The notes: a model not told the origin generated them from the letters alone. Positions 23,801-32,219 are shown, counted from the first letter of the stretch. The stretch is DNA of 64,000 nucleotides from Incurvaria masculella (GCA_946894095.1 OX335659.1:7943501-8007500); one strand, 5' to 3'. Made by a program: numbers and translations.

Positions 23801-24281
23801 AATCTTCTGGACGTAGTGGCATGCAATACTATCTTTTAATACATAATAAATACATTTAAACGATTCACAGTCAGATTAACCTTTTCCCTGACTCTTGAAT
23901 AATACATTATAAATATTACAAAAAACTTAAAACATGCATGTATACTTGGTAATAATATTATGTTGACCGTATTTTTCGTTCGACAAGTAGCAGCCGCCTT
24001 TTCTAAATCGTTTCATTATTGAACCGGCTTATATACTATGGGACTGGCATAACCGCAATGCAGCTAAAGTCCTATAAACCAAATTTTAATAAAAAAATAT
24101 GTACATCGGTTAGTAGTGCAAACACAACCCGATGAGTAAATGGTTAAATGTGGAACGTTACCTTTTCCACGATTCCAAGTTCGCCCTGGCTCATGACATC
24201 GCGAACAATGCGGCCCGCTCGCGAAGCCACAGAGATGGACGATGCGAGGACGCGCATCACCAACGGTGCGTTGGAGGACAT
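8050..24281 (-). CDS. BPNT1: 3'(2'),5'-bisphosphate nucleotidase 1 (complete gene, 5 exons)
   Basis: The coding sequence is complement(join(8050..8310, 12406..12692, 17395..17539, 21791..21913, 24162..24281)): 936 nt, 311 aa. The enzyme removes the 3' phosphate from adenosine 3',5'-bisphosphate (PAP), a by-product of sulfation; it is Mg-dependent and lithium-sensitive in known family members. Family motifs are in order: TEAD at 47-50, IIGEEE at 70-75, the metal-binding DPLDGT at 119-124, and WDTCAPE at 247-253. Length is close to the human protein (308 aa). All introns have GT/AG ends and exon phases agree, with one codon split between exons 3 and 4. The four introns are filled with MITEs, SINEs, LINE fragments and a satellite. 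No coding defect was seen. Confidence 0.95.
8515..9061 (+). mobile_element. TTAA-flanked piggyBac-like MITE, copy 1
   Basis: Starts TTAAGGGGGCCCA and ends TGGGCCACCTTAA, so the ends are inverted repeats abutting TTAA as in piggyBac-type elements. It is 547 bp and noncoding. A full inverted copy is at 39698-40225 and a 5'-truncated copy at 21936-22377. It sits in BPNT1 intron 4. Confidence 0.8.
9062..11142. other. BPNT1 intron 4 sequence without recognised features
   Basis: AT-rich noncoding sequence. A GC-richer patch at 9545-9770 may be an old retroelement fragment but could not be assigned. A short direct repeat of GAATTAACT occurs near 10001-10020. Confidence 0.4.
11143..11268. repeat. 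18-bp minisatellite, 7 copies
   Basis: Seven head-to-tail copies of GGAAGGAGGATTGGTCTA, nearly identical; the last differs at its end. The array abuts the tRNA-like B-box (GGTTCAAATCC at 11269) of the following SINE, so it lies where the rest of the tRNA-like head would be. Confidence 0.95.
11269..11645 (+). mobile_element. SINE copy 1 (tRNA-like B-box, expanded head)
   Basis: The B-box-like GGGTTCAAATCC is followed by the SINE body shared with copies at 16302, 16691, 41000, 45026, 45656, 52963 and 55360. Shared landmarks are TGTAGGTCCCCTTCCCC, GGTTGGTACCAT, GGTCCTGGCATGGCACC and a tail ending near CATCCATGTCA plus an A-rich run. Confidence 0.75.
11646..12405. other. BPNT1 intron 4, no recognised features
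   Basis: AT-rich sequence between the SINE and exon 4. Nothing was recognised. Confidence 0.4.
12406..12692 (-). CDS. BPNT1: BPNT1 exon 4
   Basis: Starts with the two bases completing Gly130 and codes through residue 225. It contains [27 protein letters not shown] and RVGGAGYK, all conserved in the family. Acceptor TTTCAG|GC, donor AAG|GTATTG. It is very GC-rich compared with the flanking introns. Confidence 0.94.
12821..13284. mobile_element. MITE family B, copy 1
   Basis: About 465 bp with GGAGAAGAAAACT at one end and TTTTCTTCCC at the other. A 5'-truncated copy lies at 38126-38543 and an internally deleted one at 48290-48570. Noncoding; it sits in BPNT1 intron 3. Confidence 0.65.
13483..13805. 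mobile_element. TA-flanked MITE, family A, copy 2
   Basis: The ends are TAGTCAGAG and TTGGGACTA with inner TIR CTCACTTAAATTGG. The body is inverted relative to copy 1. Confidence 0.7.
13908..15625. repeat. About 190-bp tandem repeat, three units, interrupted by a LINE fragment
   Basis: A unit starting ATTACGATTTAAGCAC and containing CAAATCATGCAAACAATAG or close variants starts near 13911, 15292 and 15481. The first unit is separated from the others by the minus-strand LINE fragment at about 14160-15290, so the fragment inserted into a pre-existing tandem array. Confidence 0.7.
14188..15267 (-). pseudogene. C-terminal part of a LINE protein with a restriction-like endonuclease (RLE) segment
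   Basis: A 359-codon frame with no stop, but lacking the polymerase part, so it is a 5'-truncated fragment. In order it has a helical post-RT region, a Cys/His cluster (CTCG ... LHGLYC, then RH), and a segment with [11 protein letters not shown] and LVWDATC. This layout resembles the CCHC plus PD-(D/E)XK endonuclease at the C terminus of R2/R4-type LINEs. The acidic residues of DG and WD would be the metal ligands. The start at 15267 is only the first methionine. Exact clade not assigned. Confidence 0.55.
15626..16301. other. BPNT1 intron 3, no recognised features
   Basis: AT-rich noncoding sequence between the tandem repeat and the SINE pair. Nothing was recognised. Confidence 0.4.
16302..16690 (+). 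mobile_element. SINE copy 2 with a 5S rRNA-like head
   Basis: The first 100 bases include AAGTTAAGCAACGCTGGG and CTTGGATGGGTGACCAT, which match the internal promoter half of insect 5S rRNA. The rest is the same SINE body as copy 1, ending CATCCATGTCCAGTCAC plus an A-rich tail. The 5S-like internal control region would be the RNA polymerase III promoter. Confidence 0.8.
16691..17012 (-). mobile_element. SINE copy 3 with a diverged 5S rRNA-like head
   Basis: Lies tail-to-tail with copy 2. Read on the minus strand, the head has GGTTAAGCAACATGG and TTTGGATTGGTGAGCG, a degraded 5S-like segment, and the body ends TTTCCCATCCATGTCC followed by an A-rich tail. Confidence 0.65.
17395..17539 (-). CDS. 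BPNT1: BPNT1 exon 3
   Basis: Codes residues 82-129 plus the first base of codon 130. It carries [13 protein letters not shown], the core catalytic motif of lithium-sensitive phosphatases. Acceptor TTGCAG|CCA, donor CAAG|GTAAAT. Confidence 0.93.
17873..17902. repeat. 12-bp hairpin (TTGGCCCTAAAA / TTTTAGGGCCAA)
   Basis: Perfect 12-bp arms separated by 6 bases, just upstream of the THAP-like frame. It may be an end of the same element; that is inference. Confidence 0.7.
17952..18032 (+). pseudogene. THAP zinc-finger first-exon remnant
   Basis: A 26-codon frame begins MPSCIVKGC and ends GITYHR before TAA. The Met-Pro start, C-x4-C spacing and the H near the end match the N terminus of THAP domains, where FHxFP is usual. 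Many THAP genes have an intron close to this point; here ATAAGT follows instead of GTAAGT, as if the donor G had mutated. A P-element-type transposase is a plausible source. Confidence 0.4.
18257..19290 (+). repeat. 100-bp satellite, forward array (about 11 units)
   Basis: Units recur with TCATGCGACCACTCAAAGTA at 18348, 18448, 18548 and so on to 19248; the first unit (18257) is about 10 bp short. Two variants (GATACGCTGATCG and GAAACACTGGTCG) occur. Located in BPNT1 intron 2. Confidence 0.97.
19305..19795 (-). repeat. 100-bp satellite, inverted array (5 units)
   Basis: The same unit in opposite orientation, with TTTGAGTGGTCGCATGATGG at 19311, 19411, 19511, 19611 and 19711. Two unit types (CGTTCCAGATAGTTAG and CATGACAGGCAGGTAG) alternate, a small higher-order pattern. 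It is separated from the forward array by about 20 bases. Confidence 0.97.
19796..20629. other. BPNT1 intron 2 sequence, no recognised features
   Basis: AT-rich noncoding DNA right of the satellite. Nothing was recognised. Confidence 0.4.
20630..20815 (-). mobile_element. LINE 3' fragment, copy 1
   Basis: Resembles the fragment at 55566-55850: shared order GTTCAGCG, CGACGACG(C/A)CCATGGG, GCCGGC(C/G), ACAATGTTTGAAGGACC. On the minus strand it ends in an A-rich tail (GAACATAAAAAAAA). Too degraded to translate. Confidence 0.45.
20862..20897. repeat. (AT)n microsatellite
   Basis: About 18 uninterrupted AT dinucleotides. Confidence 0.97.
20898..21790. other. BPNT1 intron 2 sequence, no recognised features
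   Basis: AT-rich noncoding DNA running up to exon 2. Nothing was recognised. Confidence 0.4.
21791..21913 (-). CDS. BPNT1: BPNT1 exon 2
   Basis: Codes residues 41-81 with the TEAD motif and the metal-binding GEEE. Acceptor TTTCAG|GGT, donor GAG|GTAAGC; both ends are phase 0. Confidence 0.92.
21936..22377 (+). mobile_element. TTAA-flanked piggyBac-like MITE, copy 2 (5'-truncated)
   Basis: Homologous to 8640-9061 and ends GGGTTGGGCCAACTTAA, but lacks the left terminal repeat. It starts a short distance upstream of BPNT1 exon 2 and is followed by a SINE tail remnant (22378-22412, CATCCATGTCAGGTCGCAT plus A-run). Confidence 0.75.
22761..23099 (+). mobile_element. TA-flanked MITE, family A, copy 3
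   Basis: Starts TAGTCTAAGTTGTCACC and ends GGTGAGAACTCAGACTG. Same internal order as copy 1. In BPNT1 intron 1. Confidence 0.75.
23100..23352 (+). pseudogene. Possible LINE C-terminal remnant
   Basis: The frame reads [16 protein letters not shown] and ends QFNKETI. A His/Cys pair in HxxMEC is typical of the zinc-like C terminus of RNase H-bearing LINEs. No upstream catalytic part is present. Confidence 0.3.
23360..24161. other. BPNT1 intron 1, no recognised features
   Basis: AT-rich noncoding DNA running up to exon 1. Nothing was recognised. Confidence 0.4.
24162..24281 (-). CDS. BPNT1: BPNT1 exon 1
   Basis: Codes residues 1-40, starting [15 protein letters not shown] and ending GIVEK. The ATG is at 24281-24279. 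The donor is AAG|GTAACG, phase 0. It aligns with the N terminus of animal BPNT1. Confidence 0.9.
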
Positions 24282-24897
24282 GCTACTGTTTTGGAGTAAG
24301 TAAACCTATTCAAAACGAATCTATGGAGTAAAGTAGGTCCAAAGTTTTTACAGTTCCAATTATTGCTTCGTAGTTTCTTTATACGTAGATCATCACCTAT
24401 AGCAGACGCAGAAATAAAGAACACGAACGAGCAAAAAATAATACAGACGAGAATCACGAGATCCGTCCTATTAGATTCACTCGAAATTAAGAATATATAT
24501 ATATATTTGTTTTTTGGGCTCTGTCCAGTGTGGACAATTTGCCAGTTTCAAGTTTCACTTCTTGATTCTTGAATTCTTGAATTGAAGTAATTTATTCTGG
24601 TCCTTTCATAATTATCACAAAACAAACTTTTGGCATTGAAACTTTATTGATTGACGGTTTGATGAGATAATGGGTGAAAATAATTGAGTGAATTTAATGA
24701 ATGCCAAAAAAAAATTTTTTTTTTAATCTCGCAAACACTTTTGCTAAAGATTTAATTATAAATCAAGAATAAAAAGTTTAAAAAGAACATAAATGCTACT
24801 GAGCAAATAAGAGTAAAATACAAACAAAATTAATAGGTACTTCACTAAACAAAAAAAAAACAATTTAAGAGGAGAACTATTTTACACATAATAGTAA

Positions 24898-27800
24898 CTA
24901 CAGTTGAATATCATTACATCTAATAAATTTGGAAATAATATTTACTACTCTGGGTTGATCGAGGGTTAATAGGGTATTCATGTTGGCAGGAAGAGCAATT
25001 TTCGAATCTGTGAGTAGTTTATATAATGGTGGATTATTATTGAGAGAGCAAGAAAAAAATATGTGGTCAAGGTTTCCCTCATCTAATCCACATTCACAGA
25101 GGGAAGTATCTCCAATGTGGATCTTAGTTAGAAATATTGGGGTACAACAATGCCCCAATCGCATTCTACATATAACGGAAGTTTCCTTTTTAGACAGTTT
25201 TTTATATTTAGAAAACCACGGTTTTGTCGGAATTTCTGGTTGTAATGCAGCAAAATGTTTACCTTTCGATCTTCTGGATCGAATCCATTCAATTGACCAG
25301 TGCTTGTATAGACTTTGTTTGGGTAAAGACAATAAATCAGAGGGTTGAATTGAATAATAAGTGAGTTCACCAGACTCTATCGCTCTTTTGGCTAAACCGT
25401 CAACCAGTTCATTGGATTCAATGCCAACATGGCTCGGAATCCAAGCCAAAACAATTTCCATGTCATCGGCATTGCACTGGGCAAGACAGTGTTTGATGGA
25501 GAGAACAATATTATGGGGTTTATTTTTGAAAGGGTTTTGGTGTAAAGCCTTAAGGCAACTGAGGGAGTCGGTAAGGATAACAGTTTTTTTAAGATTAGAT
25601 GACCTTATGTAAGTTACAGCACCAAGTATAGCCACACATTCTCCAGTAAAAACCGACGCCTCTGGAGGACACTTCCATGATCTGGAAACATTGATGTTCG
25701 TATGAATGAAAGCTGCTCCAACACATCCATCTCTGGATAATTTGGAAGCATCAGTAAAAATATTTTGCCAGAGAGGCCACTTTTGAGAGGAGACTTTATT
25801 GAATATTTTATCAGCGTTGATCGATTCTTTGTCAATTCCTATGAAAAATTCTATTTTTGGTTTAAAAATAATGGAGGCAAAGGGAAAATTATATGGAGGG
25901 ATGGGGGACGATCGAGTAATCGGGGATTCAATAGCAACAAATAGCTTGAAGCTTAGGGTAAGCGGAGTTATAGACTTACAGCTCCAATATTTCTTAACAT
26001 GCGAGTATTCTTCTAATAGGCGGAGTTTGGGAAATATAGGATGATTTGATAACTGAGCAGCGCGAAATAGAAATCTATCAGCTAAATACTGCCTTCTCAA
26101 GGCTAAAGGGGGCTCTACACATTCTACCTGGAGGGCATTTTTAGGCGATGACTTCATCGCTCCAATAATCAAACGCATACATTTGGCTTGAATCAATTCA
26201 AGTGTAGACAATGCTTTCTTGCTGCATGGTTCAAGAATAAATGAACAGTAGTCCATATGACTACGAACTAATGCATTGTAAAGCAATTTGAGGTTAAATG
26301 GATGGGCTCCCCACCATACACCAGAAAGAGTACGAAGAATGTTAATATTTCTGTCACATTTTCCAGAAATGTAATTTAAGTGCAAAATACCATTCATTTT
26401 AGAGTCAAGAATTACGCCAAGAAATTTGGCATGGTTCTGAATTGAAATCGGATGATCATCATAGCAAATAACAACATCGGGGTTTGTTTTTTTCCTGGTG
26501 AAAATAACCGCGTTACTTTTGGAGGGAGAAAGATCCAGACCGTGGTTGGATAGCCATAAATGCAATTCTTTCAAGGCTGAGTTTAAGCTTTTAGCTGCCT
26601 GAAGTATCGACTTGTTAGCAACGTATATAAGAATATCATCCGCATATTGAAGAATGCGGCAATGGGGGTTGATACTTTTTTCTAAATCGTGGGTATAAAG
26701 GTTATATAAAATTGGACTAAGCACTGAACCCTGGGGCAGCCCTTTCCATATAGTCCTAGGGAGTGTCTGTACACCATTAATACGGAGAGTGATCGATCTA
26801 GATGAGAGAAGGTTCGATATGAAGTTGACTATTTTATGGGGAATTTTGAGAAGAAGAAGTTTTTTTCTGAGAATCGGTAGAAGAACATTATCATATGCAG
26901 CTGATATGTCGAGAAATACAGCAACGACTGATTCCCCTCTGCTAAAAGCAAGACGGATATCAGTAGTGAAGATCCCTAGACTATCAGCAGTACTTCTCCC
27001 TTTTCGAAAGCCAAATTGACTAGAAGCAAAAAGATTTTGATTTTCTACAATCCAGGTAAGCCGATTTTTTATCAAATGTTCACAGATCTTTGATAACACA
27101 GATGATAATGCAATTGGACGATATGAAGAGGAACTGTTCGGATCTTTATTGGGTTTAAGTATAGGAATAATAATTTGGGACTTCCATGAATCGGGAATAT
27201 TCCCTTTATTAAAAATTAAATTAGTAAGTTCTAGAAAATAAAGCTGAGAATTTTGACTAGATTTACATATAAATGAATAAGGGATTCCATCCATGCCTGG
27301 CGCACTATCTTTAACATAATTGAGAACTAATTGTAATTCTGAGAGCGTAAAAGGAAATTCCATTCCTGATTCGGTGTATGAGTGATCTGATACAGTGGTT
27401 GAGTTGTATACTTGAGGAGTTTCCTCAAAGTTGGGAGCTATGGGTGGGGCTAGCTTATCTAGAAAGGGCTCGACCCAATTTGAAGTATCAGCTTTAAGGT
27501 CGTTTTGATGAGATAAGGCTGACCTATACCTCTTAATATTTGTCCACACCTGAGAGGGTTTTGTATTAGGAGATATGGAAGCGCAAAATATGTTCCAACC
27601 ATCTCTTTTTTTCGTGTGTAGTAAATGTTTTGAACGAGCTTGTATTTTTTTGAAATGTAAGAAATTCTCCATAGACATGTCAGAACAGAATTGTATTTCA
27701 GAGTTATTTCTATGTTTTATTGCCTGGGAACATTCTTTGTCCCACCACGGAGGAGATGAAATAGCTGTAGGATCGATATTCTTAAGGGGTATTGTTTCAT

Positions 27801-28626
27801 CGGCAGAAGAAATAAGAGATGCTACAAATTCATTGTAGCAAAAGAGTAGGTTATCTTCTGTGATCATAGGAAGTGAGGAGGTCCTTCTTTCAACAGCTGC
27901 AGAAAACTCAGACCAGACAGCGTCACATATTCTGTACCTCAGAAGAGGCACTAAGCTCACTGCAGGCATGGATTTAAGGGGAATAGTTAACTGAATAGGA
28001 AAGTGATCACTGCCATAAGAAATGAAGTCAATATTCCATGTCATTAAGGATGCAAGAGTGGCAGAACACAGTGTTAAATCGACTGCGCTAAGACGTTGGA
28101 TCGGCGATACTCTACGAGTAGGGGAACCATCGTTTAAAATACATAGATTGAAGTCATCGATCAGGTCCAACATTTTAGTACCAAATGTGTCACAATGTGA
28201 AGAGCCCCATACAAAATGGTGACAATTAAAATCTCCAAGAACAACAAAAGGAGAAGGTACAAAATTAAAAATATTTCTTAATTCAGGTATTATAGTGATA
28301 TGGGGATGAGGAATATATACACAGATGAAGGTGATGCCATTCGTCCTCACAGCCACCGCATTAAAGAGGTTGCTGTGAGGAGGAAGGTTCACTTGGCATG
28401 AAGAGATGGATTTTTTGATGAATAGGGCGGCGCCGCCCCATCCATCATCCCTGTCATCACGCAGACACGAGTATCCCGGGACTCTAAAAAAAGAACCCGG
28501 TTTTAGCCATGTCTCCGTGATTGCAGATATAATAGGTTGACATTTATTCAATAAAAATAAAAAATCAGGTTTTTTGTGGCGGATGCTGCGAGGGTTCCAC
28601 TGCAGCACTGTTGCTGTTGTGGCCAT
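24898..28626 (-). CDS. LINE ORF2: AP-like endonuclease, reverse transcriptase, RNase H
   Basis: 1242 aa from ATG 28626; an earlier ATG at 28659 would add 11 residues. The endonuclease starts at LQWNPRSIRHK and has ITETWL, GDFNCHH and the late SDHFPI motif. The RT has QFGFRKGRSTADS, FLDISAAYDNV, GLPQGSVLSP and catalytic QYADD. RNase H has FTDAS, GECVAI, TDSLSC and WIPSHVGIESNELVD. A C-terminal zinc-like motif (CECG ... HIFFSC) ends the protein. It nicks target DNA and primes reverse transcription there. All key residues are present. Confidence 0.93.
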   Translation of the reverse strand: MATTATVLQWNPRSIRHKKPDFLFLLNKCQPIISAITETWLKPGSFFRVPGYSCLRDDRDDGWGGAALFIKKSISSCQVNLPPHSNLFNAVAVRTNGITFICVYIPHPHITIIPELRNIFNFVPSPFVVLGDFNCHHFVWGSSHCDTFGTKMLDLIDDFNLCILNDGSPTRRVSPIQRLSAVDLTLCSATLASLMTWNIDFISYGSDHFPIQLTIPLKSMPAVSLVPLLRYRICDAVWSEFSAAVERRTSSLPMITEDNLLFCYNEFVASLISSADETIPLKNIDPTAISSPPWWDKECSQAIKHRNNSEIQFCSDMSMENFLHFKKIQARSKHLLHTKKRDGWNIFCASISPNTKPSQVWTNIKRYRSALSHQNDLKADTSNWVEPFLDKLAPPIAPNFEETPQVYNSTTVSDHSYTESGMEFPFTLSELQLVLNYVKDSAPGMDGIPYSFICKSSQNSQLYFLELTNLIFNKGNIPDSWKSQIIIPILKPNKDPNSSSSYRPIALSSVLSKICEHLIKNRLTWIVENQNLFASSQFGFRKGRSTADSLGIFTTDIRLAFSRGESVVAVFLDISAAYDNVLLPILRKKLLLLKIPHKIVNFISNLLSSRSITLRINGVQTLPRTIWKGLPQGSVLSPILYNLYTHDLEKSINPHCRILQYADDILIYVANKSILQAAKSLNSALKELHLWLSNHGLDLSPSKSNAVIFTRKKTNPDVVICYDDHPISIQNHAKFLGVILDSKMNGILHLNYISGKCDRNINILRTLSGVWWGAHPFNLKLLYNALVRSHMDYCSFILEPCSKKALSTLELIQAKCMRLIIGAMKSSPKNALQVECVEPPLALRRQYLADRFLFRAAQLSNHPIFPKLRLLEEYSHVKKYWSCKSITPLTLSFKLFVAIESPITRSSPIPPYNFPFASIIFKPKIEFFIGIDKESINADKIFNKVSSQKWPLWQNIFTDASKLSRDGCVGAAFIHTNINVSRSWKCPPEASVFTGECVAILGAVTYIRSSNLKKTVILTDSLSCLKALHQNPFKNKPHNIVLSIKHCLAQCNADDMEIVLAWIPSHVGIESNELVDGLAKRAIESGELTYYSIQPSDLLSLPKQSLYKHWSIEWIRSRRSKGKHFAALQPEIPTKPWFSKYKKLSKKETSVICRMRLGHCCTPIFLTKIHIGDTSLCECGLDEGNLDHIFFSCSLNNNPPLYKLLTDSKIALPANMNTLLTLDQPRVVNIISKFIRCNDIQL

Positions 28627-30205
28627 TTCGGTTAGTAAAAAGCTGATGTAAAGTAACAAGTTTGTTTGCGACGTTGGACGGTAAATTTTGCGGAGTTAAA
28701 ACAGAAATAAGAGATTCAATGAGAGTCTCTAAAAAGCTGACACTGGAATCTATTGTGGGTACAATATTTCCAGGTTGAAGAGCGGATCCGTTGGAAGAAG
28801 AAGAAATGGAGAAACTATTTAGGATGGCTTGATGGGCTTGCCTGTCATAACCCGGAGATAATGGGGCATGAGATTTTGGTTTTAAAAAAACGGTTTTTTT
28901 ATAAGATGTTTGAGTTGGCGGGGATGGTTTAGGGGATCTAGCTACATCGGCAAAGGATTTTCCAACGCGTGGAAGCATTTTTGAAGCCTCAACATAGGAT
29001 ATGGAGTCTTCAGCCATGCGTCCCTTGATCCTACGCTGTCTCTCTTGTTCTGGGCAATGTTTGCTGGTGGCAACATGGTTACCAGTGCACCATATGCAAA
29101 TGGCATCTTGAGGGCTGCGCGAGCAAGCGTTATCTGAATGATCATCACCGCATCTGGGGCATCGAACTTTAGAACGACACAACAGTTTAGTGTGACCAAA
29201 CCTTAAACAATTATGACACTGAATAGTGGGGAATTGATATTGTTCAATGGGTAGGGAGGTGTAGACACAAAAAATTCGAGGGGGAAGGGATTGACCATCA
29301 AAGGTCAAGACTACAGTCTGAGATGGTTTCCATACTGGTTTGCCGTCTACAATCGTTTTAAAATTAAGGCGTCTTATTTTAATTATCGGTCCGTAACCAT
29401 CAGGGACCTTTGCATGTTCCAGAATTTCCTCTGGAGACCACTCGACTGGGATTTCCCTGACAATTCCAATTCTCGTGACATTATACGATGGAATCATAGC
29501 TTTATAATTGGCAGCTAGTAGGTGTTCGTTAGTCATAAAGGAGTTCGCAGCATCCGCCGTTGTAAATTCAACTGAAACTCGGTTGCGGCCGACACTTTTC
29601 ACACCATCCCGTTTAATGTTTTTAATGCATGTTTTCATTAAAAAAAGACCAAATTTCACTGGATGTAGTGATGTTCCCGACACAGGCGTCGGTTCAATAC
29701 GAGAGACATGAACAATGAAAGGGGATTTATCTAAGTCCGTGTAATTTTGACGACCCACTGGTACAGTGAGCGATGAAGTTTGAGCTGGAGTTTGAGGCTT
29801 TAACAGAGAATCATTTTGAGAGACAGTTTTGGGTTGTGTGTTAATTTTGTGGCGTGGTGTGTCATTATCTGAAAAAGTTGAAGACGTATCAGACAGTTCG
29901 CCGATATTCTTCTTTTGTTTTTTCGGTCTTGTGATTTTTGTTTTTCGCTGACCTAAAGGAATCGATTGATCCATGTCGATCGAATGTATCTCCTCGAAAG
30001 CGCTAGGAGATGGAGGCAGACAATTTTGCTGCAAGGGAAGAGAACGCCTATCGGCATCATGTGCAGCTCTGGTGGCTACGACCTCTAACAAATCCGTGGA
30101 GACAGACTCCCCTCCGCCAGGGTCGGGTGGCCGCATATTGCGGCTAAACTCCATCGAATACACTAACCCTCGATCACCAGAAGAAATTAAACACAAATCA
30201 CACAC
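28565..30205 (-). CDS. LINE ORF1, nucleic-acid-binding gag-like protein
   Basis: 546 aa. The N-terminal third is low-complexity and polar. A middle RRM-like region (about 170-310) is followed by CCHC knuckles: CHNCLRFGHTKLLC, CPRCGDDHSDNAC and CIWCTGNHVATSKHC. These would bind the element RNA. The C-terminal part is Ser/Pro-rich. The 3' end overlaps the start of ORF2 by about 60-95 nt in another frame, so coupled translation or reinitiation is likely. The start is the first methionine in the frame. Confidence 0.85.
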   Translation of the reverse strand: MCDLCLISSGDRGLVYSMEFSRNMRPPDPGGGESVSTDLLEVVATRAAHDADRRSLPLQQNCLPPSPSAFEEIHSIDMDQSIPLGQRKTKITRPKKQKKNIGELSDTSSTFSDNDTPRHKINTQPKTVSQNDSLLKPQTPAQTSSLTVPVGRQNYTDLDKSPFIVHVSRIEPTPVSGTSLHPVKFGLFLMKTCIKNIKRDGVKSVGRNRVSVEFTTADAANSFMTNEHLLAANYKAMIPSYNVTRIGIVREIPVEWSPEEILEHAKVPDGYGPIIKIRRLNFKTIVDGKPVWKPSQTVVLTFDGQSLPPRIFCVYTSLPIEQYQFPTIQCHNCLRFGHTKLLCRSKVRCPRCGDDHSDNACSRSPQDAICIWCTGNHVATSKHCPEQERQRRIKGRMAEDSISYVEASKMLPRVGKSFADVARSPKPSPPTQTSYKKTVFLKPKSHAPLSPGYDRQAHQAILNSFSISSSSNGSALQPGNIVPTIDSSVSFLETLIESLISVLTPQNLPSNVANKLVTLHQLFTNRNGHNSNSAAVEPSQHPPQKT

Positions 30206-30495
30206 GAAAAGAAAGTATTTGCGAGCATATAAATGCCACCAAAATTGAAATTTTGTTCACTCCTATCTACAGCGAATGACAGCAGCGAATCTTCAAATTA
30301 AGAATAGCGGAAAAGTCTCTGCTCTCCTCAAAGCACAGTAGCACCATAGATAATATAATATTTCTGAGTAGCACCAGCACAGACGCACTGAGACGCAAAG
30401 AATATGGACGCAACAGCGTTAGGATATTTCATGTTCTGTGCGCACCAGTCAAAGAACATGTATTGGGAAATGCGTATATTGCGGCGAATTCACAA

Positions 30496-30645
30496 TGTAC
30501 AGTCGTTTCGTCTGAAATCTATACACCGGAAATAGAGACAAATTTGAGATCTCTTTCTGACATGCTGACGTCAACCATAGAGTAAAAGGGACTAAGAAAT
30601 TCCTTCTCTTTCCAGTGTATACATTTGATAAGTAATGACTGTACA
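30496..30645. mobile_element. 150-bp MITE with TGTACAGTC ends
   Basis: TGTACAGTCG at the left and ATGACTGTACA at the right, with further inner pairing (CTATACACCGG / CCAGTGTATAC). Noncoding. Confidence 0.5.
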
Positions 30646-30825
30646 CACGGCCGCTTTCATATCTCTCACAGAATATTTCCCGCCAATTCGGACATTTCAG
30701 CATAGAGTGAGAGTTATTTACCTGGCGCTGCGCCGACGGCGGATCGGCGGTCGGGGTGAAGGCGCAAAGGTGTGAAATTTTCTGCGTAGTAAATAGGACG
30801 AAGCTATAAGAAAGAAGAAGACAAA

Positions 30826-31165
30826 CTTCGTTATATCAGAATACTAGCAAAGATAATACTATCAGCATACGATCAGCGAACTTAAGATAAATACGGTTAA
30901 TGACCGCTCGATGACAGCCATTTGACAGCATTGTACACGGCGCACATGCTCTCAACCGTGCGCGCTTTGTACGATCTGTATGCGGTCTAGAGTCACGTCC
31001 CTTATGTCAAAATGACGTTCACGGGAGTGAATATAAGCAATTCGGAACGGTCGTGTACGCGTACCACTAGTATTATATTCTGTGACGCGTACTTTGTAAA
31101 GTCTCCGCAATATAAGCATTTCGGAATGCACTGCTAGAGTCATGTCAACATGACGTTCACGGGAG
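30826..31165. repeat. Dispersed repeat fragments shared with 7490-7700 and 32265-32340
   Basis: TTCGTTATATCAGAATAC at 30828 and GTCACGTCCCTTATGTC near 30992 recur from 7497-7645. CGCAATATAAGC recurs at 31101 and 32004, and CATGTCAACATGACGTTCAC at 31140 and 32275. This suggests a broken or locally duplicated element. Confidence 0.6.
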
Positions 31166-31214
31166 TGAACGCTATACGTCTCAACACTATACGTGGATAA
31201 TAATAAGCAACTGC

Positions 31215-31898
31215 ATGAGCGTTCATAGAGCCCTACAGAATACGAAACTAGATGCCAATACTCACTATGTCATACACCAAATACGGGATAAACACTTTTC
31301 CTTGATACAGCAAGGCTACGAAATATGTTTTTTCTGGATTCGCGGCCACATAAATTTGAAGCCACACGATTCAGCAGATTATCTAGCTAGAACGATAGCT
31401 GACAGCAACCTGAATATTTGCCATATGAAGAATGTTGCCCTACCGCAATCGGAATTTGTAGCGAAAATCAAACAGGAAATTATCCACGAATGGACCGAAC
31501 AATGAAAAATGTCCAATACGGGTCGTTGGTACGCCGAAATAAACGATTTAGTTGGGAAACCACCTTGGTTCAATAAAACCTTACCAAAAAGAAGAAAATA
31601 TAATGCAACAATTTGTCGTCTACGTTTCGGACATTGTCTTTTTCAATCCCATCTTTACAGATTAAACCTTATCGACACCGACGTATGCCCACACTGCAAC
31701 TTAGCTGATCAATCCCTGGACCACCTCTTCTTTCATTGCTGTGCTTTTGATGAGCAAAGAGAAAAACTATATAAATGCTTAGAAATTACATACAAAGAAA
31801 GAGAAAAAATCCCGCTTGACCTGAAAATTATATTAAGTCAACCGACCAACTTTGAACCCATATTTCTATACGTACATGAGACAATAGAAAATATTTAA
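31215..31898 (+). pseudogene. LINE C-terminal fragment (RNase H end and zinc-like tail)
   Basis: The first part has FFWIRGHINLKPHDSADYLA, the last RNase H motif. A TGA at 31503-31505 interrupts the frame, which then continues with TICRLRFGHCLFQSHL, CPHCNLADQSLDHLFFHC and an ETIENI end. The endonuclease and RT are missing. The A-rich tail near 31990 marks the 3' end. The copy is dead. Confidence 0.7.
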
Positions 31899-32056
31899 CT
31901 ACATGACACTCCAGAATGGACTACAATCCATAAGATACAATAAATAGAAGGCTGTATAGCGAACGCTTTTGTCTGTCCATTGGATAAACAAACAAAAAAA
32001 AAAGAAGTCTCCGCAATATAAGCTTTTCGGAATGCACTGCTAATTACGCAGTATTA

Positions 32057-32219
32057 GGGCCGAGTGCACGAAAGGACAAAAAATCAAAATCAACGTCAAA
32101 GTATGATCAAACACGTCACTTTGTGTGGACAGTATGGAAGGAACTCTATGCGGATCACTAAAAGTGACGTGTTTGAACATTGATTAACTCGGCCGTCTCT
32201 TCGTGCAACCGGGGCTTAA
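32057..32219. mobile_element. Short MITE with GGGCCGAGTGCACGAA-type ends
   Basis: The left end GGGCCGAGTGCACGAA pairs imperfectly with the right end TTCGTGCAACCGGGGC. Internal AAACACGTCACTTT pairs with AAAAGTGACGTGTTT. About 160 bp, noncoding. Confidence 0.5.

Larger units (their letters stand above)
24710..30400 (-). mobile_element. Full-length-looking non-LTR retrotransposon of the I group
   Basis: Two overlapping open frames on the minus strand and an A-rich 3' end near 24710. RNase H plus triple CCHC knuckles fit the I/R1/LOA group. The 5' end near 30400 is an estimate. It lies just upstream of BPNT1. No stop or frameshift is visible in either ORF, so this may be a young copy. Confidence 0.88.
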
